Assembly: GCF_000019965.1 (NCBI RefSeq)
Contig: NC_010571.1
Location: 4,783,001-4,847,000 of the forward strand
Length of the DNA stretch: 64,000 bases
From: Opitutus terrae PB90-1
Lineage (GTDB): Bacteria; Verrucomicrobiota; Verrucomicrobiia; Opitutales; Opitutaceae
Direction of reading: 5' to 3'
The first letter of the stretch is position 1. Each line of letters begins with the position of its first letter. Position numbers and translations under genes: made by a program. The notes beneath the pieces were generated by a model. The model searched no databases and was not told the DNA's origin. It was given only the letters and a program-made list of their open reading frames with translations. This document shows positions 17,104 through 28,017 of this stretch, piece after piece.

Positions 17104-17993
17104 CGGAACACCTCCGGATGCAGCGCTCGCGCCAGCTGCTCGTAGCCGTCGATGCGGTAGTGCGACACGCAGCTGATCTGCCACGGCTTGAGCATCGCCA
17201 CGCGGCCCTCGCGGACCGCGGGCATGAACTGATAGGGCGGCAACTCGCGAAAAACCGCGAGCGTCGCCGCCGCATCGTCACCAGCCAGCACCACCCGGTC
17301 GATCGGCCAGGTCAGCATCTGCTCGGCCGGCGGCACAGCGTGGCCCTTCAACCCGCCGAGCGTGGCCGCGAGATTCTCCGCGCCGGCATGATCGCAGAGA
17401 TCCTGGAATGTCGAGTCAGTGCCCGGGATCACGCCATAGGTCGACGGAGCGATGACGCGCACGGGCTGCACGCCGTGCAGCCGCGTGCGAAGCGCGGCGA
17501 CCCGCGCGCGACAGCCGGCGATCAATTGCTCGGCCTTCTGCACGGCGCCGATTTCCTGCCCGAGCAGCCGCAGGTTCGCGTAAGCGTCGTCGAGCGTTTT
17601 GTAGTGTTCGAACACCAGCACGCGGACGCCGGCGCGCCGCACCTGCTCGACCAACTCGCCGCGGCTATAGTCGGCGAACAATACCAGCGTGGGACCGAAT
17701 TTCAGGATCGTCTCGGCGTCGCCGCGCGTGATCCGCGGATAAGCCTTCGCCTGCTCGGCGACGGCCGAATACGCGGGGTTGTAGGCGAGATGACTCAGCG
17801 CGGCGATTTGGCCCGGCTCCGCCAGCGCGAGCAACAGTTCGTCGCCGCCGACTGTCTGCGAAACCACGCGCACCGCCGCGGGCGCGGCGAAGCCAGTGCA
17901 GACGCCGAGCCAGCCCATCAGCAGCACGCCGCAGCGCACGAGCCGTCGCCATCGACCGCTCGTCACCAACCGGGTGTTGCCGTTTCTCCGCAT
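17100..17993 (-). CDS. btuF: Cobalamin-binding periplasmic protein (BtuF-like)
   Basis: Periplasmic substrate-binding protein of the BtuF/FepB class, 297 aa. An N-terminal signal segment (LVRCGVLLMGWLGVCTGFAA, about residues 18-37) precedes a helical-backbone receptor: VVSQTVGGDELLLAL, then YPRITRGDAETILKFGPTLV and YKTLDDAYANLRLLG, typical of this fold. The start at 17993 overlaps the btuB stop by one base (TGATG); an alternative ATG four codons upstream is possible. Lying between the outer-membrane receptor and permease genes, it completes a periplasm-spanning B12 route. Confidence 0.88.
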   Translation of the reverse strand: MRRNGNTRLVTSGRWRRLVRCGVLLMGWLGVCTGFAAPAAVRVVSQTVGGDELLLALAEPGQIAALSHLAYNPAYSAVAEQAKAYPRITRGDAETILKFGPTLVLFADYSRGELVEQVRRAGVRVLVFEHYKTLDDAYANLRLLGQEIGAVQKAEQLIAGCRARVAALRTRLHGVQPVRVIAPSTYGVIPGTDSTFQDLCDHAGAENLAATLGGLKGHAVPPAEQMLTWPIDRVVLAGDDAAATLAVFRELPPYQFMPAVREGRVAMLKPWQISCVSHYRIDGYEQLARALHPEVFR

Positions 17994-19855
17994 CAGAATC
18001 TCCATTCCACCGAGCCGAACACGCCGCGCGGCAGCGACGCGTAGCCGCGCACTTCGTCGTAGGTTTCATCGAGAGCGTTCTCGATCCGCACCTTCAGCTC
18101 CAGGTCGTCGCGGACGGTGTAGCTCGCAAAAACCCGGGCCGTCGTAAAATCCTCAAACGGCCCCGTCGACTCGGTGCGGTCGGCCACCACCCGCACGCCG
18201 ACGCCGACGAGCCAAGCCTTGGTGAGATGTGCGCGCACCTCCGCGTCGCCGCTGTGCCGCGGCCGCCGGATCAACCGCTGACCCGTGGCCGAGTCCTTCG
18301 CCTCCAGGTAAGTGTAGCTGAGCCGCGCTTGCGCCGCCGCGCCCAGCTTCGCCCGCGCAGCGAGCTCCACGCCCTCCGTCTCCGCGCGCGCCAGGTTCAC
18401 GGTTTGGCCGGCATAAGTGGTCCAATCCACCGTCTGCCATTCGAAGAGATTCCGGAATCGATTGTGGAAATACGTGACTCCGACGGTCAGGTCGGCGCGG
18501 GCGAACGTCTGGTCGAGCCCGACGTCCCAGCCGCGCGATTTTTCCGGCCGCAGCTCCGGATTCGGCAGCTGGTTCCACGACGGCACGCCGTAACGGTCGT
18601 CGGAACCCGGGGCGCTGAACCCAGTGCCATAGGTCGCGCGCAGTTTCGTCGCCTTCGCGGCCAGCCAGGATACGCCCATACGCCACGTGGTCGCGGCTCC
18701 AGCCGAGTCGAAATCGTCGCGTCGCGCTCCCGCCGTGACCGTGAAATCTTCGCGTGGCCGCGCCGTCGCCGAAACATACCCCGCGCGCACCTCGTCGCGC
18801 GACGGCACGCCTTCCACATCGTAACGCGAGCGCTCCCAGTTCGCCCCTCCGACGAGCTCGAGCGCCGGCAACGCCTGCCACGTGTTCTGCCAGTCGAGAA
18901 TTTTGCGTGTGTTGCGCAGCCTGGAATTCATTGCCCACGGACTGCCCGAGAGATCGGTCCAGTCGTAGCCACGGCGATGCAGCGCGAGCGTCAGCCGCGA
19001 GGCGAAGTCGTCGCCGACGCGCGCTTCACCGTAAACAGTTCCGAGGTGATTTCTCGCGTTCATCCGGCCCGGCGCCGGATAGTCGCGCGAGCCGGTTTGG
19101 AGAAACTCGCTTTGCTGGCCGCGCAACGTCGCGCCGACCAGCAGCAGCGGCGAGACGATCCACTCCTGCCGCGTGGAATAACTCCACTGCTCGTAGTCGT
19201 TCGACGGCTCGTCGTTCGCCGTCGCGTAACGCGAGAGCGCGCCACTGTAGCCCCAACTCCCCGTGCTGCCCTGCACGGTCGCCCCACCGCCCCACGTCTC
19301 GAAGCTGCCGGCCGTCGCGCTCAACGCTCCGTGTGCCGCCCCGGCCCCGCGCGTCGTGTTCATCAGGATCACGCCGCCCATCGCCGAGCTGCCGTAAAGC
19401 GTGCTCTGCGGGCCCCGCAACACCTCGACGCGATCGAGTCCCGCGAGATCGGCGCCACCGAGAAAATTGAAATACGCTGCGGAGCGATCGTTCATCCGCA
19501 CGCCGTCGACGATGAAGAGCACCTGGTGGGAGGCCGCGCCGCGCAGCAGCACCGAGCTTTGCCCGCCGGTCGCGCCCGTGGTGTTGATGATCACGCCGGG
19601 CTCCTGCGCGAGCGCGAGCCGCAGATCCGGCACCTGCGCCGCCGCGAGGTCCGCCAGCGGCAGCACGCTCACGCTGCTCGGCGTGTATCTAGGATCCTGC
19701 GGCGTGCGGGACGCCGAGATGACGTAGTCGTCGAGCACAATCGCCGACGTGCCGGCGAGCGTGAATTGAGCCCGCGCCGACGCGAGGGCGCCGAGCGCAA
19801 GCAGGAAGGCGGGAATCAGCCGCGACGAGCGCGACCGACGAGGGAGGGGAGTCAT
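17993..19855 (-). CDS. btuB: TonB-dependent cobalamin receptor (BtuB-like)
   Basis: Outer-membrane beta-barrel receptor of 620 aa. A signal peptide (about residues 10-30, ending ASARAQ) precedes a TonB-box-like stretch (VLDDYVISAS), a plug domain (residues about 50-165, with VDGVRMNDRSAAYFNF and VEVLRGPQSTLYGSSAMGG) and a barrel ending in the terminal phenylalanine of VEWRF, the usual BAM recognition end. The size matches BtuB (about 600 aa) rather than larger siderophore receptors. A cobalamin riboswitch sits about 140 nt upstream on the same strand, which is the main reason for the B12 assignment. It heads the btuB-F-C-D operon. Confidence 0.92.
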   Translation of the reverse strand: MTPLPRRSRSSRLIPAFLLALGALASARAQFTLAGTSAIVLDDYVISASRTPQDPRYTPSSVSVLPLADLAAAQVPDLRLALAQEPGVIINTTGATGGQSSVLLRGAASHQVLFIVDGVRMNDRSAAYFNFLGGADLAGLDRVEVLRGPQSTLYGSSAMGGVILMNTTRGAGAAHGALSATAGSFETWGGGATVQGSTGSWGYSGALSRYATANDEPSNDYEQWSYSTRQEWIVSPLLLVGATLRGQQSEFLQTGSRDYPAPGRMNARNHLGTVYGEARVGDDFASRLTLALHRRGYDWTDLSGSPWAMNSRLRNTRKILDWQNTWQALPALELVGGANWERSRYDVEGVPSRDEVRAGYVSATARPREDFTVTAGARRDDFDSAGAATTWRMGVSWLAAKATKLRATYGTGFSAPGSDDRYGVPSWNQLPNPELRPEKSRGWDVGLDQTFARADLTVGVTYFHNRFRNLFEWQTVDWTTYAGQTVNLARAETEGVELAARAKLGAAAQARLSYTYLEAKDSATGQRLIRRPRHSGDAEVRAHLTKAWLVGVGVRVVADRTESTGPFEDFTTARVFASYTVRDDLELKVRIENALDETYDEVRGYASLPRGVFGSVEWRF

Positions 19856-19991
19856 GGTTGTCTGCTGCAGGTTAAGGCAAGAGCAGACACGTCTCCCGTC
19901 GCCGGGCGGTGCGCTACTCTCACGCTTCATTTTTGCGATGAAGATTTCGCGACCGACGTGCGCAAAAACCAACCACGTCGACGCGTGAGCA

Positions 19992-20177
19992 TTCCAGGAC
20001 GGATATTCGGACTCCGCATTTCCCGCCGGCTTTCGCCAGCTACCTCGCTTCTCACCTTCACCGCCGACGAAATCGGCGATTGGTGGTCGGTGCGTTGCCG
20101 CACAAGAGAAGTTCGGATTGATGCGTTACCGCAGCGCAACTGTGGCCGAATCGCACGGCCTTTCCCGCTGCCTGGAA
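19992..20177 (-). promoter_or_regulatory. Cobalamin (AdoCbl) riboswitch
   Basis: On the minus strand the leader opens TTCCAGGCAGCGGGAAAGG and continues with a stem GGCCG / CGGCC around GTGCGA, then GCGCTGCGGTAACGC. This parallels the E. coli btuB core (GGGAA..GTGCGA..GCGCAGCGGTAA). Near the 3' end AGTCCGAATATCCG corresponds to the B12-box region. The first seven bases, TTCCAGG, pair perfectly with CCTGGAA at the 3' end, closing P1. It ends 136 nt before btuB, long enough to hold an expression platform. Binding of cobalamin would be expected to repress the operon. Confidence 0.88.
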
Positions 20178-20334
20178 CGGACGAACAAAGAACGCGGTCA
20201 CTGCACGCCCACCGACGGCGCGGCGCAAGTTCCTTTTCTGTGCACGCGTTGCCGATTCCCGCGCATCCGGTGTTCGAAAGTCGCGGGTCAGCGCTCGGTA
20301 TGCGAGATCTTGCGATTCCTGTCTGCCCTTCCAT

Positions 20335-20372
20335 CTTCGGCGTTCGTCGTTCGGCGTTCGTTGTTCGGTCCT
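20335..20372. repeat. TTCGGCG/TTCGTCG tandem tract
   Basis: Low-complexity run of near-identical words (TTCGGCGTTCGTCGTTCGGC then GTTCGTTGTTCGG) in the divergent gap between the riboswitch and metH. The rest of 20178-20474 shows no gene; it must contain both promoters. Confidence 0.6.
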
Positions 20373-20474
20373 CCCCTCGTTCCTCCAGGCAGGCCGCTCC
20401 GCTACCTATCTTCCCATCCGGATTCGAAGATATGATTTCTTGCATTCGCTCGGCCCACGCCTACGGTGCCAGCC

Positions 20475-21554
20475 ATGAGCACACCTTCCCTCACCGCCCG
20501 CCAGCGCTCCGCCGCCGCGGAGTTGCGCGCGCTGCTCGCTCGCCGCATCGCCGTCCTGGAAGGTCCGAAGGGCACCATGGTGCAGGCGCGCGGACTCTCC
20601 GAAGCCGATTTCCGCGGCGCATGCTTCTGCGGTCACTCGCACGATCTGCGCGGTGACAACGACATTCTCAATCTCACCCAACCGGCGCTGATCGAGGACA
20701 TCCACCGCGCTTACATCGATGCCGGCGCGGACATCGTCTCGACGAACACGTTCAACGGCACCCGGATCTCGCAGGCCGACTACGCCGCCGAATCCTCCGT
20801 CGCCGACCTTAACCGCGCCGCCGCGGAACTCTGCGTGCGGGCGGCGCTCGCCGGCGAAGCGCGGCACCAGCGGCGGATCTTCGTTGCCGGCGCGATCGGC
20901 CCCACCAACCGCACGCTGTCGCTGTCCCCGGACGTCAACCGGCCGGATTATCGCGCGGTGACCTTTGACGAGGTGGTAACCGCCTACTACGAGCAGGCGC
21001 GGTCGCTCGTCGCGGGCGGCGCCGAGTTGCTCCTCGTCGAAACGATCTTCGATACGCTCAACGCCAAAGCCGCGGTCTACGCCATCCACCAGCTCTTCGA
21101 CGAGCTCGGCGAGGCGCTGCCGCTTTCCATCTCGGTCACCGTCACCGACGCCTCGGGCCGCACGCTCTCGGGCCAGACCGTCCGCGCGTTCTATCACTCG
21201 ATCCGTCACGCACAGCCGTTCAGCGTTGGCCTCAACTGCGCGCTCGGCGGCGCACAGATGCGGCCTTACCTCGAGGAACTCGCCGGACTCGCCGAGTGTT
21301 ATGTCAGCTGCTACCCGAATGCGGGCCTGCCGAACGCCTTCGGCGGCTACGACGAAAAACCGGAGGACATGGCGCGCGTGCTCGGAGAATTCGCCGCCAA
21401 CGGCTGGCTGAACATCGCCGGCGGCTGCTGCGGCTCGACGCCGGCGCACATCGCCGCGATCGCGGGCGCGGTGGCGCCGCACGCGCCGCGTCCCCGCCCC
21501 ACCGGTCGCGCCGAGCTGTTGCTCAGCGGTCTCGAACCCCTCGCTGTCGCCTGA
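20475..21554 (+). CDS. metH: Methionine synthase, homocysteine-binding module (split MetH, N-terminal part)
   Basis: Zinc-dependent homocysteine S-methyltransferase domain corresponding to residues about 1-350 of E. coli MetH. It has the family motifs LEGPKGTMVQ, GADIVSTNTF, AGAIGPTNRTLSLSPDV and LVETIFDTLNAKAA, and the three zinc cysteines in GLNCALG and GGCCGSTP. It ends cleanly after about 359 aa with a stop, and the rest of the enzyme is a separate gene 12 bp downstream. Unlike the E. coli enzyme the two halves must associate in trans. The start is the ATG of MSTPSLTARQ. It is divergent from the B12-uptake operon. Confidence 0.92.
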   Translation: MSTPSLTARQRSAAAELRALLARRIAVLEGPKGTMVQARGLSEADFRGACFCGHSHDLRGDNDILNLTQPALIEDIHRAYIDAGADIVSTNTFNGTRISQADYAAESSVADLNRAAAELCVRAALAGEARHQRRIFVAGAIGPTNRTLSLSPDVNRPDYRAVTFDEVVTAYYEQARSLVAGGAELLLVETIFDTLNAKAAVYAIHQLFDELGEALPLSISVTVTDASGRTLSGQTVRAFYHSIRHAQPFSVGLNCALGGAQMRPYLEELAGLAECYVSCYPNAGLPNAFGGYDEKPEDMARVLGEFAANGWLNIAGGCCGSTPAHIAAIAGAVAPHAPRPRPTGRAELLLSGLEPLAVA

Positions 21555-21566
21555 CCGATTCCTGGT

Positions 21567-24392
<2,826 letters not shown>

Positions 24393-24427
24393 AGGTTCCA
24401 GCCGCGCGAACGGCGCTGGCGTGGCAG

Positions 24428-24513
24428 CGCGGACGCCCTCGTCCGCACGTTTGTAGCCGGGGTCGTTGCCCCCGGCCCTAGCCCCCGCCCGGCTCAACGA
24501 GCGGGGCTACACC
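24428..24513. repeat. Palindrome plus GTAG-hairpin pair after metH
   Basis: A GCGGACG / CGTCCGC palindrome (24429-24446) is followed by an inverted GTAG pair (24453-24510) running from GTAGCCGG to GGGGCTAC. The right element contains the stop codon and last codons of the minus-strand HAD gene. Confidence 0.65.
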
Positions 24514-25291
24514 ACTCCGAAACGCCGTTCACCGCATACCGCTGCTCGAGAAACTCCGCTACGCCGTCCTCGTCGTTGGAGCCGGTCACCGCATGCGCGA
24601 TCGCTTTCAATTCCGGCACCGCATTCGCCATCGCCACGGCGCAGCCGGCGCGCTGGAACAGCGGCACGTCGTTGTGATCGTCGCCAAAGCACACGACGTG
24701 CTCGAAACCGACGCCGAGCTCGCGCAGCACTGCGGCCACACCGCTCTCTTTCGTCGCGCCCGCCGGCATGATTTGGCACAGTCCGCCACCGTCGGTGCAC
24801 AGCGCGTAACAGCTCGCCGGTAGCACGCCCAGGAACGCCGCGAAATCCAGTCCTGCCAAATCGACGAGCACCTTCGGCGAGCTCCGCTCACACGGCCCCC
24901 CCGGTAGCATGGGTGTGCAAAACTCCGTCGAAAAATGCCGGTCGAAACTCCCGCGCACGAAAAGCTGGTCTTCATGTTCGAAACCGCAGGCGGTGCAGGG
25001 CGCGTTCTTCTCCAGCCGGGTGAAGATCCGACGCACGTCGGCCGCGGGAATTGCGCATTCGCTCCGCACGCAGCCCTGCTGCAGCACCAGCGCGCCGTTG
25101 TAGCAGACGAGATAGTCCATCGCAAACTCCGCCGGCAGCACCGCCTTCACCGCGCGCGGCGGCCGCGCCGTCGCGAAGACGAGCGTCTGACCCATGTCCT
25201 TCAACCGGCGCAACACCGCGCTCGCGCGCTGCGAGATCGTCTTGTCGCTGCGGAGCAGCGTCCCGTCCAGATCCAGCACGACCACGTCCAT
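24494..25291 (-). CDS. HAD-superfamily hydrolase, Cof/IIB type
   Basis: Phosphatase of the Cof (HAD-IIB) subfamily, 265 aa, the usual size. Motif I VLDLDGTLLRSDKTIS contains the nucleophile Asp7 and Asp9, motif II lies in VFATARPPRAV, and motif III/IV is VCFGDDHNDVPLFQRAG. A large C2-type cap domain lies between. Members act on sugar phosphates, pyridoxal phosphate and similar small molecules; the specific substrate is unknown. The last few residues and the TGA lie inside a GTAG-hairpin repeat, so the original C-terminus may have been altered. The gene is convergent with metH. Confidence 0.87.
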   Translation of the reverse strand: MDVVVLDLDGTLLRSDKTISQRASAVLRRLKDMGQTLVFATARPPRAVKAVLPAEFAMDYLVCYNGALVLQQGCVRSECAIPAADVRRIFTRLEKNAPCTACGFEHEDQLFVRGSFDRHFSTEFCTPMLPGGPCERSSPKVLVDLAGLDFAAFLGVLPASCYALCTDGGGLCQIMPAGATKESGVAAVLRELGVGFEHVVCFGDDHNDVPLFQRAGCAVAMANAVPELKAIAHAVTGSNDEDGVAEFLEQRYAVNGVSEWCSPAR

Positions 25292-25421
25292 GGACGTTTC
25301 AAGCCACTCTCGCCTGACCGGTCAAGTTTCCGAACCGCGCGCGTGATGCCGCATTCTCCCTATGCCCCGCTAGCGTTCGGTTTTGCTTCCGGCGCGCGGG
25401 CGGGCAACGTCTGCTCCAGAC

Positions 25422-26318
25422 ATGTCCGCCACCCCTCGCCTCGACTTTCTCCTTCGCGCGCTCGCCGCGGCTGCGCTGTTCTTTACGACGCTCAGCAGCC
25501 TGCGCGCCGCATCGACTGATCGCACGACCGCGACCGCTCCGCTCGCGCTGCGCGTGATGTCCTTCAACCTTCGCTTCGCCAGCCCGCAGCCGCCCCACGC
25601 CTGGCCCGAGCGCCGGCCGATCATGCAGCACGTCATCGAGCAGACCGCGCCCGACCTCATCGGCACGCAGGAAGGACTCTATACCCAGCTCCGCGACCTG
25701 GCCGCCGATCTGCCCGCCTACGAGTGGATCGGGTTGGGCCGCGAGGGCGGCAGCCGGGGAGAATTCATGGCGGTGTTTTATCGACGCGAGCGGTTTGAGC
25801 CGGTCGCGTTCGATCACTTCTGGCTCTCCGATACGCCCGACGTGATCGGTTCGATGACCTGGGGAAACAATTACCGCCGAATGGTGACGTGGGTGCGATT
25901 TCGCGAGCGCGCCAGCGGCCGCGAGTTCTATTTCTGGAACACGCATTTCGATCACGAGGTGGAGACTGCCCGGCAGAAAGCCGCCATCCTGATCCGCGAT
26001 CGGCTCGCGCAGCTCGACGCATCCGTGCCGCTCCTGCTCGTCGGCGATTTCAACTGTGCCGCGGGAAACAGCCCCGCCTACGAAACGCTCACCCGTGAAG
26101 CAGGTCTCACCGACACGTGGACGGCGGCCACGGCGCGGGTGAACGAAGGGTTCAACACGTTTCACAATTACGAGCCGCCGCGGCACGATGGCGTGCGCAT
26201 CGATTGGATCCTCGCCCGCACGCCCTCCGCTGTGCCGCGCGCGGAAATCGTCACCTATCGCGAAAACGGCCAGACCCCCAGCGATCATTTCCCGGTCCTG
26301 GCCGACGTACAGTTTTAG
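25422..26318 (+). CDS. Exported endonuclease/exonuclease/phosphatase (EEP) family protein
   Basis: EEP-fold metal-dependent hydrolase, 298 aa with an N-terminal signal peptide (LLRALAAAALFFTTLSSLRAA, about residues 9-29). Core motifs are LRVMSFNLRF, IGTQEG (metal Glu), FWNTHFDH, LLVGDFNCAAGN and the C-terminal PSDHFPVLADV with the catalytic His. Secreted Bacteroidetes and Verrucomicrobia members are variously annotated; the substrate may be a nucleic acid, a phosphodiester lipid or a sugar phosphate. The start MSATPRLDFL is chosen for the signal peptide. It stands alone, divergent from the HAD gene. Confidence 0.85.
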   Translation: MSATPRLDFLLRALAAAALFFTTLSSLRAASTDRTTATAPLALRVMSFNLRFASPQPPHAWPERRPIMQHVIEQTAPDLIGTQEGLYTQLRDLAADLPAYEWIGLGREGGSRGEFMAVFYRRERFEPVAFDHFWLSDTPDVIGSMTWGNNYRRMVTWVRFRERASGREFYFWNTHFDHEVETARQKAAILIRDRLAQLDASVPLLLVGDFNCAAGNSPAYETLTREAGLTDTWTAATARVNEGFNTFHNYEPPRHDGVRIDWILARTPSAVPRAEIVTYRENGQTPSDHFPVLADVQF

Positions 26319-26370
26319 CGCCGAAGGATTTGGCGGTAGGTGGAGTGCATTGCCCTCGATGCGCTGCGCT

Positions 26371-26418
26371 TGTAGCCGGGGTCGCTGACCCCGGCCCGGG
26401 CTCGGCGAGCCCGGCCAC
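26371..26418. repeat. GTAG-hairpin element pair
   Basis: GTAGCCGG followed by hairpins GGGGTC / GACCCC and GGGCTC / GAGCCC, ending CCGGCCACA instead of the usual CCGGCTACA. Just before it (about 26341-26369) is a degenerate GGAGTGCATTGCCCTCGATG tract related to the GCGCGTTGCCCTCAACGCGC palindromes. The rest of the 278-bp gap shows no gene. Confidence 0.65.
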
Positions 26419-26596
26419 ACCTCAGACATTGACCGCCCGTCGCGGAGGGCAACGCGCCCCCCCCTGCGAGCGGCGATCGTTCGATTGCGGCGCAGGACGC
26501 GCTCGAAACGGAACCCGGCCGCGCTTCCGCCGTCCATGAGCGCGGTGCTTGCGCGCAATTCCAGCGGGCGACGTGGCCCTTACTGCCGTTGCCCGC

Positions 26597-27160
26597 ATGA
26601 GTTTGATCAATGATGCTCTCCTGAAAGCCGAACGCGATCGGACCGAAGCCGCCGCGGCCAGCGCAGCCCGGCTCGATCCGCTCACGCGCGCAAAGCTCCG
26701 GCGCGAGCAACGCAAGCGGCAGTCGCTCGGCCCGATCCTCGCCAAAGCCGCGGTGCTCGGCGTGGTTTTCGCGTTGTTGCTGGTCGTGTTGGTCCGCCAG
26801 CGTGCGCTCAACGAACGCGCCGCGCCACCGCCGTCCGCGCTCGTGGCTCGACCCGCTCCGGCAGAACTCGCCACCCCAGAGCTTTCGACGCCCTCCCCGT
26901 TCGCGCCGCCCGCCGCGAGCGAGCCGCCCCCGCCCACCGCCGACGCCGACTACGCGCTTGCCGGCATGAGCGTACTCGGGCCAGACACGCTGCTCAGCAT
27001 CGTGCGCCAGAGCGACAAACGCAGCATCTGGGTGCCCGTCGGCAAAACCGTCGGCGAGATCACCGCGATCCGCTACGATCCCGACCACGATCTCGCCGTA
27101 ATTCGCGTCGGCGGCCGGCATCTCACGCTTCGGATGGGAGCAGCCTCGGCAGCGGAATAA
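26597..27160 (+). CDS. GspB/MSHA-biogenesis-like single-pass membrane protein
   Basis: Inner-membrane protein of 187 aa. It starts MSLINDALLKAERDR, closely matching the MSLILDALKKAxxER opening of GspB/ExeB-type and MSHA-biogenesis proteins, which recruit type II secretion or pilus components to the cell wall. A basic stretch is followed by a transmembrane helix (about residues 49-66), a Pro/Ala-rich periplasmic linker and a small C-terminal beta domain (about 125-185). No gsp or pilus genes are nearby, so a role in secretion is inferred from the N-terminus only. Sixteen in-frame codons upstream are ignored. Confidence 0.6.
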   Translation: MSLINDALLKAERDRTEAAAASAARLDPLTRAKLRREQRKRQSLGPILAKAAVLGVVFALLLVVLVRQRALNERAAPPPSALVARPAPAELATPELSTPSPFAPPAASEPPPPTADADYALAGMSVLGPDTLLSIVRQSDKRSIWVPVGKTVGEITAIRYDPDHDLAVIRVGGRHLTLRMGAASAAE

Positions 27161-27355
27161 GCCCACACCGCGGCACGTATTGCGGCGGCGGACTGAGCCT
27201 TCGCTAGCTGTCGTTTCCCATTGGGCCAGCGTGAGGTTGCCCAGGCACCGCCGCCCAGGCCCGAGGGCCAGTTGTAACCTCAGCTGTAACCACCTCTGCC
27301 CGGTCGCATCCAATCGGGTGACAACAAAAGCATTCTTCCAAACCCATTCGTCACC

Positions 27356-27796
27356 ATGGCTCTCACTCAATCCATTCATCCCTCGTCCACGCTTCCGGCA
27401 GAACACAACGTCGTCCACACGACCCAGCTCACGCTGAAGATCCTGTTTACCGCCGTACCGATCGTGGCGGGATTGGACAAGTTCACCAACCTGCTCGCCA
27501 ACTGGGAAACCTATCTGAATCCGCTCGCGCTGCGGATCGTGCCGGTCAGCGCCGCCACGTTCATGGGCATCGTCGGCGTGATCGAAATCATCGCCGGCAT
27601 CCTTGTGTTTCTTAAGCCCCGGATCGGCGGACTCGTCGTGGCCGCCTGGCTGATCGCGATCTCGCTGCAGCTGATCCTGTGGGGCCGGTTCCTCGATGTC
27701 GCCGTGCGCGATATCGTGATCGCGTTGGGCGGCGCACTGACGCTCGCGCGACTCACACCGTTCGCGGCCGAATCAGCGCGGATCTCGCAACGCTGA
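27356..27796 (+). CDS. Small four-helix membrane protein (DoxX-like)
   Basis: Membrane protein of 146 aa with four predicted helices (about residues 27-45, 60-82, 88-110, 115-135). The spacing and the segments AGLDKFTNLLANWETYLNP and GIVGVIEIIAGILVF resemble DoxX-like proteins, whose function is poorly defined (redox or thiosulfate-related in a few cases). The preceding 195 bp hold no recognisable gene or motif. No functional neighbour. Confidence 0.65.
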   Translation: MALTQSIHPSSTLPAEHNVVHTTQLTLKILFTAVPIVAGLDKFTNLLANWETYLNPLALRIVPVSAATFMGIVGVIEIIAGILVFLKPRIGGLVVAAWLIAISLQLILWGRFLDVAVRDIVIALGGALTLARLTPFAAESARISQR

Positions 27797-27961
27797 AGTC
27801 ATCGAAACAGGGACGCGCGGGATTCTGTCCCTCGCCGGGACCGACGTCACCATTTCACAATGCGCAGTCGAAGACTGGCGCAACGTGGGTCGCGTCGGTC
27901 CTCCGCCGGCGGCCGACGAGACTGGGACCATCTCTTCGCGCAAGTTGTCGGATCGGCTTGA

Positions 27962-28015
27962 TGGAGCGGCGACGCCCTCGTCGCCGTTATGACGCGACGA
28001 GGGCGTCGCGTCTCC
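27962..28015. repeat. Inverted pair of TGGAGC-type palindromes
   Basis: TGGAGCGGCGACG with partner CGTCGCCG, then the inverted copy GCGACGAGGGCGTCGC ending TCTCC. It lies between convergent genes, two bases before the stop codon of the SDR gene. The rest of 27797-28017 shows no gene. Confidence 0.7.
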
Positions 28016-28017
28016 AA

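Noticed and set aside
20138-20152. Plus-strand GCGCAACTGTGG resembling a cobalamin-riboswitch core upstream of metH
   Set aside because: The full set of conserved elements and the closing P1 helix exist only on the minus strand, facing btuB; the plus-strand match is part of the complement.
18227-20656. 809-codon plus-strand open frame across btuB and its leader
   Set aside because: Arg/His/Pro-rich shadow of btuB on the opposite strand; it also crosses the riboswitch and the metH start.
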